64,000 nucleotides of DNA. It comes from Bacillota bacterium. Lineage in GTDB: Bacteria > Bacillota > Limnochordia > Darwinibacteriales > Darwinibacteriaceae. Shown piece by piece: positions 33,942 through 42,578 of this stretch (position 1 is the stretch's first letter; every line of letters starts with the position of its first letter). The notes under the pieces are model-generated. The model saw only the letters and a list, made by a program, of their open reading frames with translations, ran no database searches and was not told where the DNA came from. The stretch covers positions 1 through 64,000 of the forward strand of contig JAKOTU010000060.1 of NCBI GenBank assembly GCA_029776155.1. The letters run 5' to 3'. Position numbers and translations under genes: made by a program.

Positions 33942-34733
33942 CTATTCCCTAGTCAGGTGCACGCCTTCTTCCACCTCATCATCTGCAGGATCAGCGGAGC
34001 GTTCAGGGAGCGCAGCAGATGGGGTTCCCTCCGCACCATCCCCTACCTGCGTAGGTGGGGCCTGCTCCCAGCCCCCCATGATAAGATAGTCGTCCGATTC
34101 CGTGAAAAACACCTCTGAGACGGACTGCTCCGAAAGCGCCACATCACTCTTGTCGGTAAACAGCGGGGCTTCATCATCCTGAACACTAGGTTCGGGCTCC
34201 GCTGCAGTGCTGGAGAGGGTTTCCACTTCCTGTAAAGGCATGGCCCGTGGTGTTTCCTGCTCAACCACCACTTCCCGCGTGGTAAAGCGCGAAGAATCCG
34301 CCCACCGTTGCTGCCTCGCCTGCCTACAACCTCGGATACTTGCCGTAACGGGAATCAGCAGTAGAAACAGTAGAATCACTACACCCAAACGTCTTCTTGT
34401 CCCTGCCCTTCTAGGCGAACGTCCACAGCCCCATCTGCGCCCTTTTCCTTCGCGCCGCTTCTCCTGGCGGATCACCGCAACGGCTTCCTCCACTGTAATG
34501 CGGAAAAACTCTTTGTTCCAGCGCCGTGCTGCTAAAGCGTTATGGATCGCCCTTTCCGCCCCTTGGCAGTCCTCGAAGAATTCACTGAAGACCACGCGGT
34601 AGGGCGTGGGTACCCCCGTATGGCGCGAGAGCTCTTCCGCCCTTTCCTCGGGAGTTCGCGTTGTATAACCGATCTTCAGTAAACCTGGGAACGCGGGGTT
34701 TTGCAGCACATAGATAAATCCGGGGATGCGCAT
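33942..34733 (-). CDS. Membrane-tethered GIY-YIG-like (T5orf172) protein with acidic tail
   Basis: A ~263-residue protein starting at the ATG at 34733 after GGAGGGTTAACG. Residues ~1-90 form a GIY-YIG nuclease-like domain of the T5orf172/Mug113 type: FIYVLQNPAFPGLLKIGYTT, RTPEERAEELSRHTGVPTPY and AERAIHNALAARRWNKEFF. Then comes a strongly basic stretch (about 95-120), a membrane helix (LGVVILLFLLLIPVTASI) and an acidic Ser/Glu-rich tail of ~110 residues without obvious fold. A nuclease-like domain linked to a membrane anchor is unusual. The function is unknown. Confidence 0.75.
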   Translation of the reverse strand: MRIPGFIYVLQNPAFPGLLKIGYTTRTPEERAEELSRHTGVPTPYRVVFSEFFEDCQGAERAIHNALAARRWNKEFFRITVEEAVAVIRQEKRREGKGRRWGCGRSPRRAGTRRRLGVVILLFLLLIPVTASIRGCRQARQQRWADSSRFTTREVVVEQETPRAMPLQEVETLSSTAAEPEPSVQDDEAPLFTDKSDVALSEQSVSEVFFTESDDYLIMGGWEQAPPTQVGDGAEGTPSAALPERSADPADDEVEEGVHLTRE

Positions 34734-35155
34734 CGTTAACCCTCCGTAGAGCCTTCTTTCCGATTTCTGCTGCTCCACTATGGTGACTTTACTGTGGTGA
34801 TCCAGCTGCGTCCCTAGCCTCCATCTTCCTGCATGCGAGCCTCTTGGTTGCTGGTCATCTTCAGCACATGCCCGGAAAAATCCTCCTGCGGGGCCGGCTT
34901 AAACCCAGATGGGCGCCTGGGATAGGTAACTACCAGTGTCTAGGCGCCCTTTAAGTCCCGTTTTATACTGAACCCAGGGAGACCCAAGACAAAGGGAGGT
35001 GTACGTGGAACCAAGTACGGTGGCACCCTGTTCCCTGATTGCGTGGTTCCTCACCCAAGCCACCGAAACCCCATACTCAAAGTTTTTCTCAACCAGTGAG
35101 CCCCGGGGTATTACCCGCGGGGCTCGTCCCTTCTTCCAGTGGTATTGTCCACCTT
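34734..35155. other. Intergenic region without a convincing gene
   Basis: About 420 bases between the GIY-YIG gene and the dipeptide ATPase gene. It holds the hairpin at 35098-35125 and imperfect repeats of GGAACC/GGTGGCACC type around 35005-35050. A 92-codon frame on the minus strand (34899-35177) lacks family features and overlaps the end of the ATPase gene. Confidence 0.55.
35098..35125 (-). terminator. Hairpin downstream of the dipeptide operon
   Basis: GAGCCCCG pairs with CGGGGCTC around an inner palindrome. It lies 31 bases after the stop of the last ATPase gene. No T-run follows on the minus strand, so it may only weaken transcription or protect the mRNA end. Confidence 0.5.
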
Positions 35156-36115
35156 CTAGTTTTGGTACAGCGTACACATGACCAGGTGTCCGCGGCCCAC
35201 ATCCACTAATCTCTTCTCCATATGGTCACACCTGGAGGTCCGGTATTGACAGCGCGTCTTGAAACTGCATCCGGCAATCTGCTCCAGTGGACTCGGTATC
35301 TCTCCGCTAATGGGAATCTCCCTGCGTTGGCGCTCCAGATGCGGCTTGGGAATGGGAATGGAGGACAACAGTGCTTGTGTATATGGATGTTTGGGGTTCG
35401 CAAACAGTTCTTTTTTGTCAGCCAACTCAACTAACCTTCCCATATACATCACGCCGACCCGATCACTGATATATTTGACCATGGACAGATCGTGGGCGAT
35501 GAACAAGTACGTTAGACCATATGTCTTCTGGAGCTCCTTCAGTAAGTTTACTATTTGCCCCTGGATGGAAACATCCAAAGCAGAGATGGGCTCATCGCAG
35601 ATTATAAAGCGAGGCTCAACGGCCAGGGCGCGAGCGATTGCCAAGCGCTGACGTTGGCCGCCAGAAAACTCGTGGGGGAATCGGGTCACGTGTTCTGGAT
35701 TGAGCCCAACCTTTTCTAAGACCTCGAAAACCTTCTGCTCCCTCTCCTTTTTTGTTCCCATGCCGTGAATCTCCAGACCCTCTGCAATCAGTTCTTTCAC
35801 CGTCATGCGCGGATTCAGCGAGGAGTAGGGATCCTGGAAAATAATCTGCATGAAGCGCATGTAACGCTTTAGCTGTTCCTTGTTATACGTGGCGATATCT
35901 GTTCCTTCAAAGAACACCTGCCCGCCGGTGGGCTTGTAGATACCCTTGATCGTCCGGCCCAGGGTGGATTTACCACAACCCGACTCTCCAACCAGGCCAA
36001 AGGTCTCCCCTTTGCGAACATCAAGGGTGACCTCATCCACAGCCCTCAGCACCCGATTTCTAGATAGATAGAAGTACTTACTCAATCGCTTTATTTCAAG
36101 AATCTTCTCTGTCAT
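35156..36115 (-). CDS. Dipeptide/oligopeptide ABC transporter ATPase (DppF/OppF)
   Basis: A 319-residue ATPase. The ATG at 36115 overlaps the upstream stop (ATGA). Walker A is GESGCGKST, the signature [15 protein letters not shown], Walker [13 protein letters not shown], and the switch His lies in FIAHDLSMV. The C-terminal cysteine-containing oligopeptide-transporter extension ([14 protein letters not shown]) is present, as in OppF/DppF. It pairs with the OppD-like ATPase to power import by the two permeases. Confidence 0.93.
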   Translation of the reverse strand: MTEKILEIKRLSKYFYLSRNRVLRAVDEVTLDVRKGETFGLVGESGCGKSTLGRTIKGIYKPTGGQVFFEGTDIATYNKEQLKRYMRFMQIIFQDPYSSLNPRMTVKELIAEGLEIHGMGTKKEREQKVFEVLEKVGLNPEHVTRFPHEFSGGQRQRLAIARALAVEPRFIICDEPISALDVSIQGQIVNLLKELQKTYGLTYLFIAHDLSMVKYISDRVGVMYMGRLVELADKKELFANPKHPYTQALLSSIPIPKPHLERQRREIPISGEIPSPLEQIAGCSFKTRCQYRTSRCDHMEKRLVDVGRGHLVMCTLYQN

Positions 36116-37149
36116 GCCCATCTGTCCTTCATCCCTTCGAATTTCGCCAACTGTTCCGCCGCTCGCTGATCGTACAACCAGCAGAACACCCTGTTTTCAG
36201 CCTGGTAATGATACTCTGGTTCTTGCAGTGCGCAGACCTTCATCGCGTAATCACAGCGCGGCGCAAAGGGACAACCCGGGGTAAGATTCAGCAGCGATGG
36301 AGGGACACCTTTAATTGTGCGCAGCTCCTTTTCTGAGTCGTCAGTCATGGCCGGCACGGCCCGCAGGAGCCCAGCGGTATAGGGATGCCTGGGTGCGTAG
36401 TAAATCTGGTCTGTTAGGCCTTCTTCCATAACCTTTCCGGCATACATCACCACAATTCGATCCGCTATTCCCGCGACTACTCCCAGATCATGGGTGATCA
36501 GGATAATCGCTGTGCCAAACCTAGACTTCAGCTCCTTTATCAAGCGGATAATCTGCGACTGAATGGTTACATCCAGTGCAGTGGTAGGTTCGTCAGCGAT
36601 GAGAATCTCTGGCCGATTAGCCATGGCCATGGCAATCATGACTCGCTGCCTCATTCCGCCCGAGAGTTCATGGGGATACTGCTTCACGCGCGTTTCCGGT
36701 TCGGCAATTCCTACCAACCTCAAGAGTTCCACAGCCTCCCGAATGCAGTCCCGCTTGCTCCTACCCTTCTGATGCTGGCGGATGATTTCGGCGATTTGAT
36801 TGCCGATCTTCATGGTGGGGTTAAGGGAGGTCATGGGGTCCTGAAATATCATGGAAATCTGAGAGCCGCAGATTCTGCTCAAACCTACATCATCAAGTTT
36901 CAGAAGATCTTGTCCTTTGAACAAGATTTGACCGCTTTTGATTTCCCCCGGAGGTATAGGTGTGAGCCCTAGGATGGCTTGAGTAGAGACGCTCTTGCCA
37001 CACCCCGATTCACCAACAATAGCCAATACTTCGCCCCTGCGCAGCGAAAAGTCCACATTGCGGACAGCTGCGACCTCTCCTTCGTACGTATGGAACGAAA
37101 TGGACAGATTTCGAACTTCCAGCAAGGTTTCTTGAGAATTCTTCGGCAC
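36112..37149 (-). CDS. Dipeptide/oligopeptide ABC transporter ATPase (DppD/OppD)
   Basis: A 345-residue ATPase. I place the start at GTG (37149) behind GAGGGAGGTTCTCAA; a frame running back to 37209 would overlap the permease gene. Walker [10 protein letters not shown], signature LSGGMRQRVMIAMAM, Walker B ILIADEPTTALD, switch His in LITHDLGVV. The C-terminal motif GCPFAPRC belongs to the oligo_HPY extension. Partner of the DppF-like ATPase. Confidence 0.92.
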   Translation of the reverse strand: MPKNSQETLLEVRNLSISFHTYEGEVAAVRNVDFSLRRGEVLAIVGESGCGKSVSTQAILGLTPIPPGEIKSGQILFKGQDLLKLDDVGLSRICGSQISMIFQDPMTSLNPTMKIGNQIAEIIRQHQKGRSKRDCIREAVELLRLVGIAEPETRVKQYPHELSGGMRQRVMIAMAMANRPEILIADEPTTALDVTIQSQIIRLIKELKSRFGTAIILITHDLGVVAGIADRIVVMYAGKVMEEGLTDQIYYAPRHPYTAGLLRAVPAMTDDSEKELRTIKGVPPSLLNLTPGCPFAPRCDYAMKVCALQEPEYHYQAENRVFCWLYDQRAAEQLAKFEGMKDRWA

Positions 37150-37180
37150 TTGAGAACCTCCCTCGCGGACATGCACTAGA

Positions 37181-38098
37181 TTACTGACGCAGTTTGGGAT
37201 CAATGGCATCTCTTAGTCCATCTCCAATTAACTGCAGGGAGAGCATGGTCAGGCTGATGCAGACAGCAGGAAAGATCAGCAGATAGGTATGTTCCCTCAT
37301 CTCAGATATCCCATTGGCAATAAGCACGCCCCAGGAGGTCATGGGCGGCTGAATACCCAGCCCAATAAAACTGAGGAAAGATTCGCCAAAGATGGCACCC
37401 GTGACCCGAAATGTGGTATTGACAATCACCACAGGCAAGAAGTTGGGGAACAGGTGCTTGAAGATGATCCGCCATCTGCTGGCACCCATGTGCTGCGTCG
37501 CTAGGACAAACTCGGAGTTCTTCAGTCTGAGTACTTCTCCTCGTACCAAGCGGGCCATACCGCTCCACTGAGTAAGTGAGAACGACACTATTATTGACCC
37601 AATGCCCGGTTTGAGCAGTAGCATAAACAGACTCACCCAGATCAAAAAAGGGATAGCAATGAGGATGTCCACAAAACGCATAATGAGCATATCCACCCGT
37701 CCACCGTAGATCCCTGAAAATGCACCGATGAGGATGCCGATCACCATCTGGCAAAGCGCGGCAGCAACTCCGATATACAAAGACACCCGAGCACCAACCC
37801 AGGTTCGCGCCCACAGGTCGCGCCCTAAACCATCGGTACCGAACCAATGCTTAGCATTGGGAGGCTGATACGAACTTAACAGGTCCACTTTGTCAAAACG
37901 GTAAGGAACCATGGCTGGCCCGACAATGGCCAGAACTACAAACAGAGAAATGATGGCTACCCCCGCCATAGCCGGCTTGTTCTTGTGAAAACGCCTCCAC
38001 ACCTCACTCCAAAAGGCGACCGTTTCCGTCTTTGTCTCGTAGATGATGCGCTCTTCAGGCAGGAGGGGCCTAAAAAGATCATGTTCAGGGATTGCCAT
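37181..38098 (-). CDS. Dipeptide ABC transporter permease (DppC/OppC)
   Basis: A ~305-residue permease read from the ATG at 38098 with GGGGTGGTAAC upstream. An N-terminal cytoplasmic stretch (WSEVWRRFHKNKPAMAG) leads to the first helix, followed by the OppC pattern HWFGTDGLGRDLWARTWVGA, five more helices, and the EAA-like loop (ATQHMGASRWRIIFKHLFPN). It forms the transport channel with the DppB-like protein encoded just upstream (gap of 1 base). Confidence 0.93.
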   Translation of the reverse strand: MAIPEHDLFRPLLPEERIIYETKTETVAFWSEVWRRFHKNKPAMAGVAIISLFVVLAIVGPAMVPYRFDKVDLLSSYQPPNAKHWFGTDGLGRDLWARTWVGARVSLYIGVAAALCQMVIGILIGAFSGIYGGRVDMLIMRFVDILIAIPFLIWVSLFMLLLKPGIGSIIVSFSLTQWSGMARLVRGEVLRLKNSEFVLATQHMGASRWRIIFKHLFPNFLPVVIVNTTFRVTGAIFGESFLSFIGLGIQPPMTSWGVLIANGISEMREHTYLLIFPAVCISLTMLSLQLIGDGLRDAIDPKLRQ

Positions 38099-38099
38099 G

Positions 38100-39035
38100 T
38101 TACCACCCCTTTCCGTCGCGGGCATGCCTTACTCGTGGATCGATAATTCCATAAGCGAAGTCCACGATGAAATTCATGACAATCAAGAAGAAACCAAAAA
38201 ACAGAGTTAAACCAAGCACCAATGGATAATCCAGGTTCTGCATAGATTGCACATAGTGTCTGCCCAAACCGGGTATGGCAAAAGCCGATTCGATGATGAA
38301 TGAACCGGTTAAGACTGACGCAATGGCCGGTCCGAGAATAGTCAGAATTGGCAGCAATGCATTGCGTACCTGATGCCGGATAATCACTTGGTGTTTGCGC
38401 AGTCCCTTAGCCTTGGCCGTTTTGATGAAGTCGGCATTCAGGACCTCCAACATGCTGGCCCGCATATACCGAGCCAGCGTCGCCATAGTTCCCAGACTCA
38501 AAGCAAACGAAGGCATGAGGGTATGTCGGAAAGTGTCATAGCGTGCCACAGGCAGTAACTTGAGGTAGACACCGAGGAAATACTGGAGAAAAGCCGCCAC
38601 AACAAAACTGGGGACCGAAATCCCGATTAGAACCAAAATGACCGTGAAATAATCCATGGGCTTACCGCGGTTGATGGCCGCAACCACCCCGAAAAAGATG
38701 CCAAACACTACCGAAACGATCATGGCCCTTATACCCAGGTCTAAGGAATAAGGAAAGGCATCCCGGATGATGGTGTTCACCTGAACACCCCGTTTGGCCA
38801 ACGAATAGCCGAAATCACCGCGCACAAAGATATTGGTCATGTACACGATATACTGCTGCCATAAGGGCTTATCCAGACCGTAATGAGCCCTTAATTTTTC
38901 CTTCACCTCTGGCGTTATCCGAGGTCCCGCAAAGGGATCACCAGGTACCAACTGCAAAAGGAAGAAAGTAGCTGTGGCCAAGACAAGCATGGTTGCGATG
39001 GCAATTAAAGCCCTGTTGAGCACGTACCTTAACAT
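38100..39035 (-). CDS. Dipeptide ABC transporter permease (DppB/OppB)
   Basis: A 311-residue permease read from the ATG at 39035, with GGAAGGTGGATGTCTGC upstream. It opens with MLRYVLNRALIAIATMLVLA, then LQLVPGDPFAGPR and YGLDKPLWQQYIVYM, the classical OppB opening, and GDFGYSLAKRGVQV. The EAA-like loop is TAKAKGLRKHQVIIRHQVRN. Six membrane segments. Confidence 0.93.
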   Translation of the reverse strand: MLRYVLNRALIAIATMLVLATATFFLLQLVPGDPFAGPRITPEVKEKLRAHYGLDKPLWQQYIVYMTNIFVRGDFGYSLAKRGVQVNTIIRDAFPYSLDLGIRAMIVSVVFGIFFGVVAAINRGKPMDYFTVILVLIGISVPSFVVAAFLQYFLGVYLKLLPVARYDTFRHTLMPSFALSLGTMATLARYMRASMLEVLNADFIKTAKAKGLRKHQVIIRHQVRNALLPILTILGPAIASVLTGSFIIESAFAIPGLGRHYVQSMQNLDYPLVLGLTLFFGFFLIVMNFIVDFAYGIIDPRVRHARDGKGW

Positions 39036-39133
39036 GCAGACATCCACCTTCCACTGGCATATGTCCCGGATCCTAAAGCGCTGGAGTTCGGCATACAGCC
39101 AAACTCCAGCGGCAATGAAACGTAACTAACCCT

Positions 39134-40762
39134 CTATTTCTCGATATCTGCATAGATGTAGTCTGTCGTCAAACCAGAGAGGGCAAAAGTAACGCCTTTC
39201 ACCCAAGGCTGAATGGCAATGGTCCCTTTGTTCCACAAAAGGGGAACAGCCGGTGCCGTATCGAGGAACAGGGCCTCAGCTTCAGCCAAGATCTCGGCAC
39301 GTTTCACCAGATCTACCTCTTTGTTGGCTTTATCCAACAGAGCGTCGTACTCAGCGTTGTCGTAAGTTACACCCATGTCGGTAGACTCGGTCACCCAGTA
39401 GCCCATGTAGGTATGTGGATCATCATAGTCCGGGCCCCAACCCAGGCGAGCGAAGTCATACTCTAGCGCTGGTTCGTAGATGCTGTCCCAGAACTGCTTG
39501 CCAGTTGCGATTCTGACGTTAACCTTCAGCCCCATATCCATGAGTACGCTGAGAATGTAGGAGGTGATTTCCTTGGGATCAGTTGGGTCCGCGGAGGTGA
39601 GTAAGTCGAATTCTGGGAATTCGTCCACAGACTTGAAGCCCAGGTCATCCAAGACTTTTTGCATATACTCCTGTGATTTAGCAAGGTCTGCTGTCTCAGG
39701 ATGGAACTTCCCGAAGTTCGGACTTACATCGCCCCAGGTCTTGCCGGGGTAAATGCCTGTGGCCGGCGGCACCATGGCCGTTGCGGGAAGTGCATTACCC
39801 TGCAATACGCTGTCGATGTAACCCTGGCGATCGATGGCGTAGGAGATGGCCTTCACGAAGTTGGGGTTGCTCAAAATCTTGGCTTTGATGGGATCATTCT
39901 GACCATATCGATTGAGCTGCAGATAGGAGACGCCGCCGCGAGCGTATTCATGCAGAAGACCTTGTGACCTATACCACTCGACCTCGCTCGTGGTTGCTGG
40001 TACAAACCAGTCCAGCTCTCCGTTATCGAACATGTTTCTTCTCGTATCGTGGTTGGGGATTACATAGAACACTACTTTGTCCAGTTTAATGGCATCGGCG
40101 TTCCAATAATCCGGATTCTTTTCGATAACGATCATATCCTCGTGCTTCCATTCCTTAAGCACAAAGGGGCCATTGCTGGCCAGGGATTCTGCGCTGGCAC
40201 CATATCCTTCTCCGAACTTCTCCACCAGATCTGCCCTGCCAGGCGAGCCGAAGGAATGGCCGATCAGACTTAGAAAATAGGGGACCGGATTCCTCAGTGT
40301 GATCTGTACGGTTTTCTCATCCAGTGCCTTAACCCCTAGTTCTTCTGGGGGGACTTCGCCTGCACGAAGTTGAGCACCATTTAGAATGTCGTCATAAATG
40401 GGACTCGCTGGGCAGATTTCGAACATACGTACAAAGGCATGGACGAAATCATCGGCCGTCACAGGCTTGCCATCGGACCACTTGGCATCACGCAGATAGA
40501 AGGTGTACACCTTGCCGTCCTCAGAAACCTCCCATCGCTCGGCCATCCCTGGCAGAACATCATTCTGATGGGTACGCACAAGTGATTCGAAAATGGCAAA
40601 TTGAACTAATTGGTGTGCTGTTGAGGTTAGGATGCGAGGGTCTAGATTGTCTAAGCTACTGGCCAGAGGTAGATACAGCACTTTTTCCGCCGCCACCACA
40701 GGGGACAACAGCGTGAAGACCAAGAGGACGAGAATCAGACTCTTAGCTGCTAACCGCTTCAT
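39134..40762 (-). CDS. Dipeptide/oligopeptide-binding protein (SBP family 5)
   Basis: A 542-residue exported binding protein. The ATG at 40762 follows TAGGAGGGAAAGCG; the longer frame has no ribosome site. The signal peptide ends near LLSPVVAAEK, with no lipobox cysteine, so it is probably a free periplasmic protein. SBP_bac_5 features: LVQFAIFESLVRTHQNDVLP, AERWEVSEDGKVYTFYLRD and WSDGKPVTADDFVHAFVRM. The C-terminal part contains FARLGWGPDYDDPHTYMGYW. It captures peptides for the adjacent permease and ATPases; ligand preference is unknown, but the upstream M24 peptidase suggests short peptides. Confidence 0.93.
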   Translation of the reverse strand: MKRLAAKSLILVLLVFTLLSPVVAAEKVLYLPLASSLDNLDPRILTSTAHQLVQFAIFESLVRTHQNDVLPGMAERWEVSEDGKVYTFYLRDAKWSDGKPVTADDFVHAFVRMFEICPASPIYDDILNGAQLRAGEVPPEELGVKALDEKTVQITLRNPVPYFLSLIGHSFGSPGRADLVEKFGEGYGASAESLASNGPFVLKEWKHEDMIVIEKNPDYWNADAIKLDKVVFYVIPNHDTRRNMFDNGELDWFVPATTSEVEWYRSQGLLHEYARGGVSYLQLNRYGQNDPIKAKILSNPNFVKAISYAIDRQGYIDSVLQGNALPATAMVPPATGIYPGKTWGDVSPNFGKFHPETADLAKSQEYMQKVLDDLGFKSVDEFPEFDLLTSADPTDPKEITSYILSVLMDMGLKVNVRIATGKQFWDSIYEPALEYDFARLGWGPDYDDPHTYMGYWVTESTDMGVTYDNAEYDALLDKANKEVDLVKRAEILAEAEALFLDTAPAVPLLWNKGTIAIQPWVKGVTFALSGLTTDYIYADIEK

Positions 40763-40865
40763 CGCTTTCCCTCCTAGAATTGGTTTCTGCTCAAAAACTG
40801 ACCTACACAACCGTCCGTTACCTCTCGCCGGTTGGCTCCGCTCTCACCTTCCCTCTTTCCAAATG

Positions 40866-42146
40866 TCAAATGAGGTAAAACTCTGTCTGCCTGCCACTTA
40901 CCGTGCGGCACCCCTCTTGCGTAAAGACAACGGGTTCCTCAAGGCTGCAGCGCACTATTTGGTTATCCCACTCGGGAATGGCCATTTCCGTGCTCAGTTC
41001 CATCGCAAAGGCGTAGTTGTACTCCAATTTAGTCTCGCCGCGGGGCAGCGCTTGCTCCTGTTCCCAAGGCAGGCCGATGAGGGGACCAGGTTGATGCAAG
41101 AAAAGCCCTAGAGAGTGGGAGTAGACTCTGGGGTTGATCAGTCCTTGCCGGCGTGCCCTGCTCAGTATGTTCTGAAGGAGCTCATTGCCTGTCAAGCCCA
41201 CTTGAAACTCGCTCATGAAAATATCCTGCAGTTCATTGGTCTGTGCTAACAATGCCCGAAGTCCTTGGGGAGCCTCGGTCTCGCCTTGCCTCAACACATA
41301 AGCAACGCGCTGGTTGTCCGTGTTAAGCCTAAGATAATGAATCCCCACATCGCAGTGAAGGACGTCACCTGGCCGGATCACTTGATCCCCGGTACCGTAC
41401 TTCTCGATTGCTTTTTGCGGACGAATAATGGAAAAGTAAGGGCGGAACGATACGGTTAAACCCAGATCGGTGACTCTCTGCCAGTAGAACCACACAAGGT
41501 CTTGCACCGTAGTCACTCCGGGTGTGATCACGCTTCGACTGAAGCAATCAGCGATAATGCTCTGGGCGATCTTTACTGCGTGCCTGAACAGCTCGATTTC
41601 GGTACCGGTGAGGGTAGCTCCCCACCGCACCGCCGCCTGCTCAGCCGAAACAAGTCTCTGCGCGTACTTCTCGGGCAATCTGCTGCGCAGCTGTTCGAAA
41701 AGGTTATACGTCAAGCCACCACTAGCCCACTTCACTCTGCCAATGTTGACACCTATAGTCTGCGGATCCCGCCTTTGCACCAAGTCGAGAAGGATAGCCC
41801 ACTGCTGCTCCTCAATCTGACCGCGGTAAGGCCTTTCGTAAAGATCCTTGGTGTCGGTTCCGGAAACATTATACCGAGCAATACCTTGTTCTCCTTCGTC
41901 CACAAAAATGAGCATCTGTAGGATGGGACTCCAGCAATCCATTGGAATCATGGTCCTGTATATAGGATCGAGATCATCTTCCTGGCACAGAATGATCCAC
42001 ATATCCAAATTGGCCTCTCTCATAGCCACGGGCAGAACCTTATCCAAACGTTCCCTAAGCACCTCGTTGATCACTGCCGCCCGCTCCCTCATGGGCAGGA
42101 CACTGGGAAACCCCGCGTTCCAGCTGTTTTTGATCGCCCTATCCAT
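40866..42146 (-). CDS. M24 family metallopeptidase (Xaa-Pro aminopeptidase-like)
   Basis: A 426-residue protein with an N-terminal creatinase-type domain and a C-terminal pita-bread domain. The metal ligands of M24 peptidases appear as Asp in HCDVGIHY, Asp in NTDNQRVAY, His in HSLGLFLHQPG, Glu in AMELSTEM and Glu in FTQEGCR. The start ATG has GAGGAGGACAACCGAG in front. It probably hydrolyses peptides brought in by the importer encoded downstream. A 100-base gap separates it from the binding-protein gene, with LacI-type operator sites upstream of it. Confidence 0.88.
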   Translation of the reverse strand: MDRAIKNSWNAGFPSVLPMRERAAVINEVLRERLDKVLPVAMREANLDMWIILCQEDDLDPIYRTMIPMDCWSPILQMLIFVDEGEQGIARYNVSGTDTKDLYERPYRGQIEEQQWAILLDLVQRRDPQTIGVNIGRVKWASGGLTYNLFEQLRSRLPEKYAQRLVSAEQAAVRWGATLTGTEIELFRHAVKIAQSIIADCFSRSVITPGVTTVQDLVWFYWQRVTDLGLTVSFRPYFSIIRPQKAIEKYGTGDQVIRPGDVLHCDVGIHYLRLNTDNQRVAYVLRQGETEAPQGLRALLAQTNELQDIFMSEFQVGLTGNELLQNILSRARRQGLINPRVYSHSLGLFLHQPGPLIGLPWEQEQALPRGETKLEYNYAFAMELSTEMAIPEWDNQIVRCSLEEPVVFTQEGCRTVSGRQTEFYLI

Positions 42147-42247
42147 CTCGGTTGTCCTCCTCTTGTGTGCGAGCCGATTTCTGAACGTAACCGTTCTCCC
42201 TTACGTCAAAGACACTACTTTGACAGAGACCTGTCGCCAAGGACTGA

Positions 42248-42259
42248 GAAAACCTTTTC
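42248..42259. promoter_or_regulatory. LacI-type operator site
   Basis: GAAAACCTTTTC, a near-palindrome (palindromic except for the central CC). The same 12 bases occur at 51353-51364 ahead of the BMP operon. It lies ~100 bases before the M24 start codon. Confidence 0.55.
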
Positions 42260-42380
42260 CACAATCACCTGGTCTTCAAAACACAGCCCGACCTGCAAAA
42301 CCTTTCACTAACGGCGTTTCACCCTAACCCAGTCACTAAAAGGACTGTTTACTTCGGATTCCGCTCTCCGCTTTTTCACA

Positions 42381-42392
42381 GGAAACCTTTTC
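42381..42392. promoter_or_regulatory. LacI-type operator site, variant
   Basis: GGAAACCTTTTC differs from the 42248 site at one position. Two sites ~130 bases apart could allow DNA looping by a LacI tetramer or cooperative binding by dimers. Confidence 0.45.
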
Positions 42393-42496
42393 TTTTTCCA
42401 CTATTCTTGGCGCAACCTCAGATTCCTTCTTATTAGATTAACTTTTTGCCTCACTTTTTGACAATCCACAACATCTTTTTGACCTGGTCGTTCGCG

Positions 42497-42537
42497 AAAA
42501 ACAAGAGAACCTTGGCGGAGTGTCTCCCCCAAGGTTC
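42497..42537 (-). terminator. Terminator of the LacI gene
   Basis: On the minus strand GAACCTTGG (42537-42529) pairs with CCAAGGTTC (42515-42507) and runs into TCTTGTTTTT. Confidence 0.85.
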
Positions 42538-42578
42538 AGACAACCTTTTCATTCGCTGGCTATTTCACATACGAACAG

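Larger units (their letters stand above)
42147..42578. other. Regulatory region between the LacI and M24 genes
   Basis: A 432-base noncoding stretch. It holds four copies of an operator-like sequence: GAAAACCTTTTC (42248-42259), CAAAACCTTTCA (42296-42307), GGAAACCTTTTC (42381-42392) and GACAACCTTTTC (42539-42550). It also contains an inverted repeat ACGTAA/TTACGT (42185-42206), the LacI terminator and AT-rich spacers. No clear -35/-10 pair was found for the M24 gene. Confidence 0.7.

Noticed and set aside
35005-35130. T-box-like wording (GGTGGCACC, later CCCGCGGGGCTCGTCCCTT) on the plus strand
   Set aside because: The elements are too far apart for a T-box antiterminator, no specifier stem is apparent, and no amino-acid or tRNA-synthetase gene follows on that strand.
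34899-35177. 92-codon minus-strand frame
   Set aside because: It overlaps the end of the DppF-like gene and covers palindromic noncoding sequence; no good ribosome site and no recognisable family.
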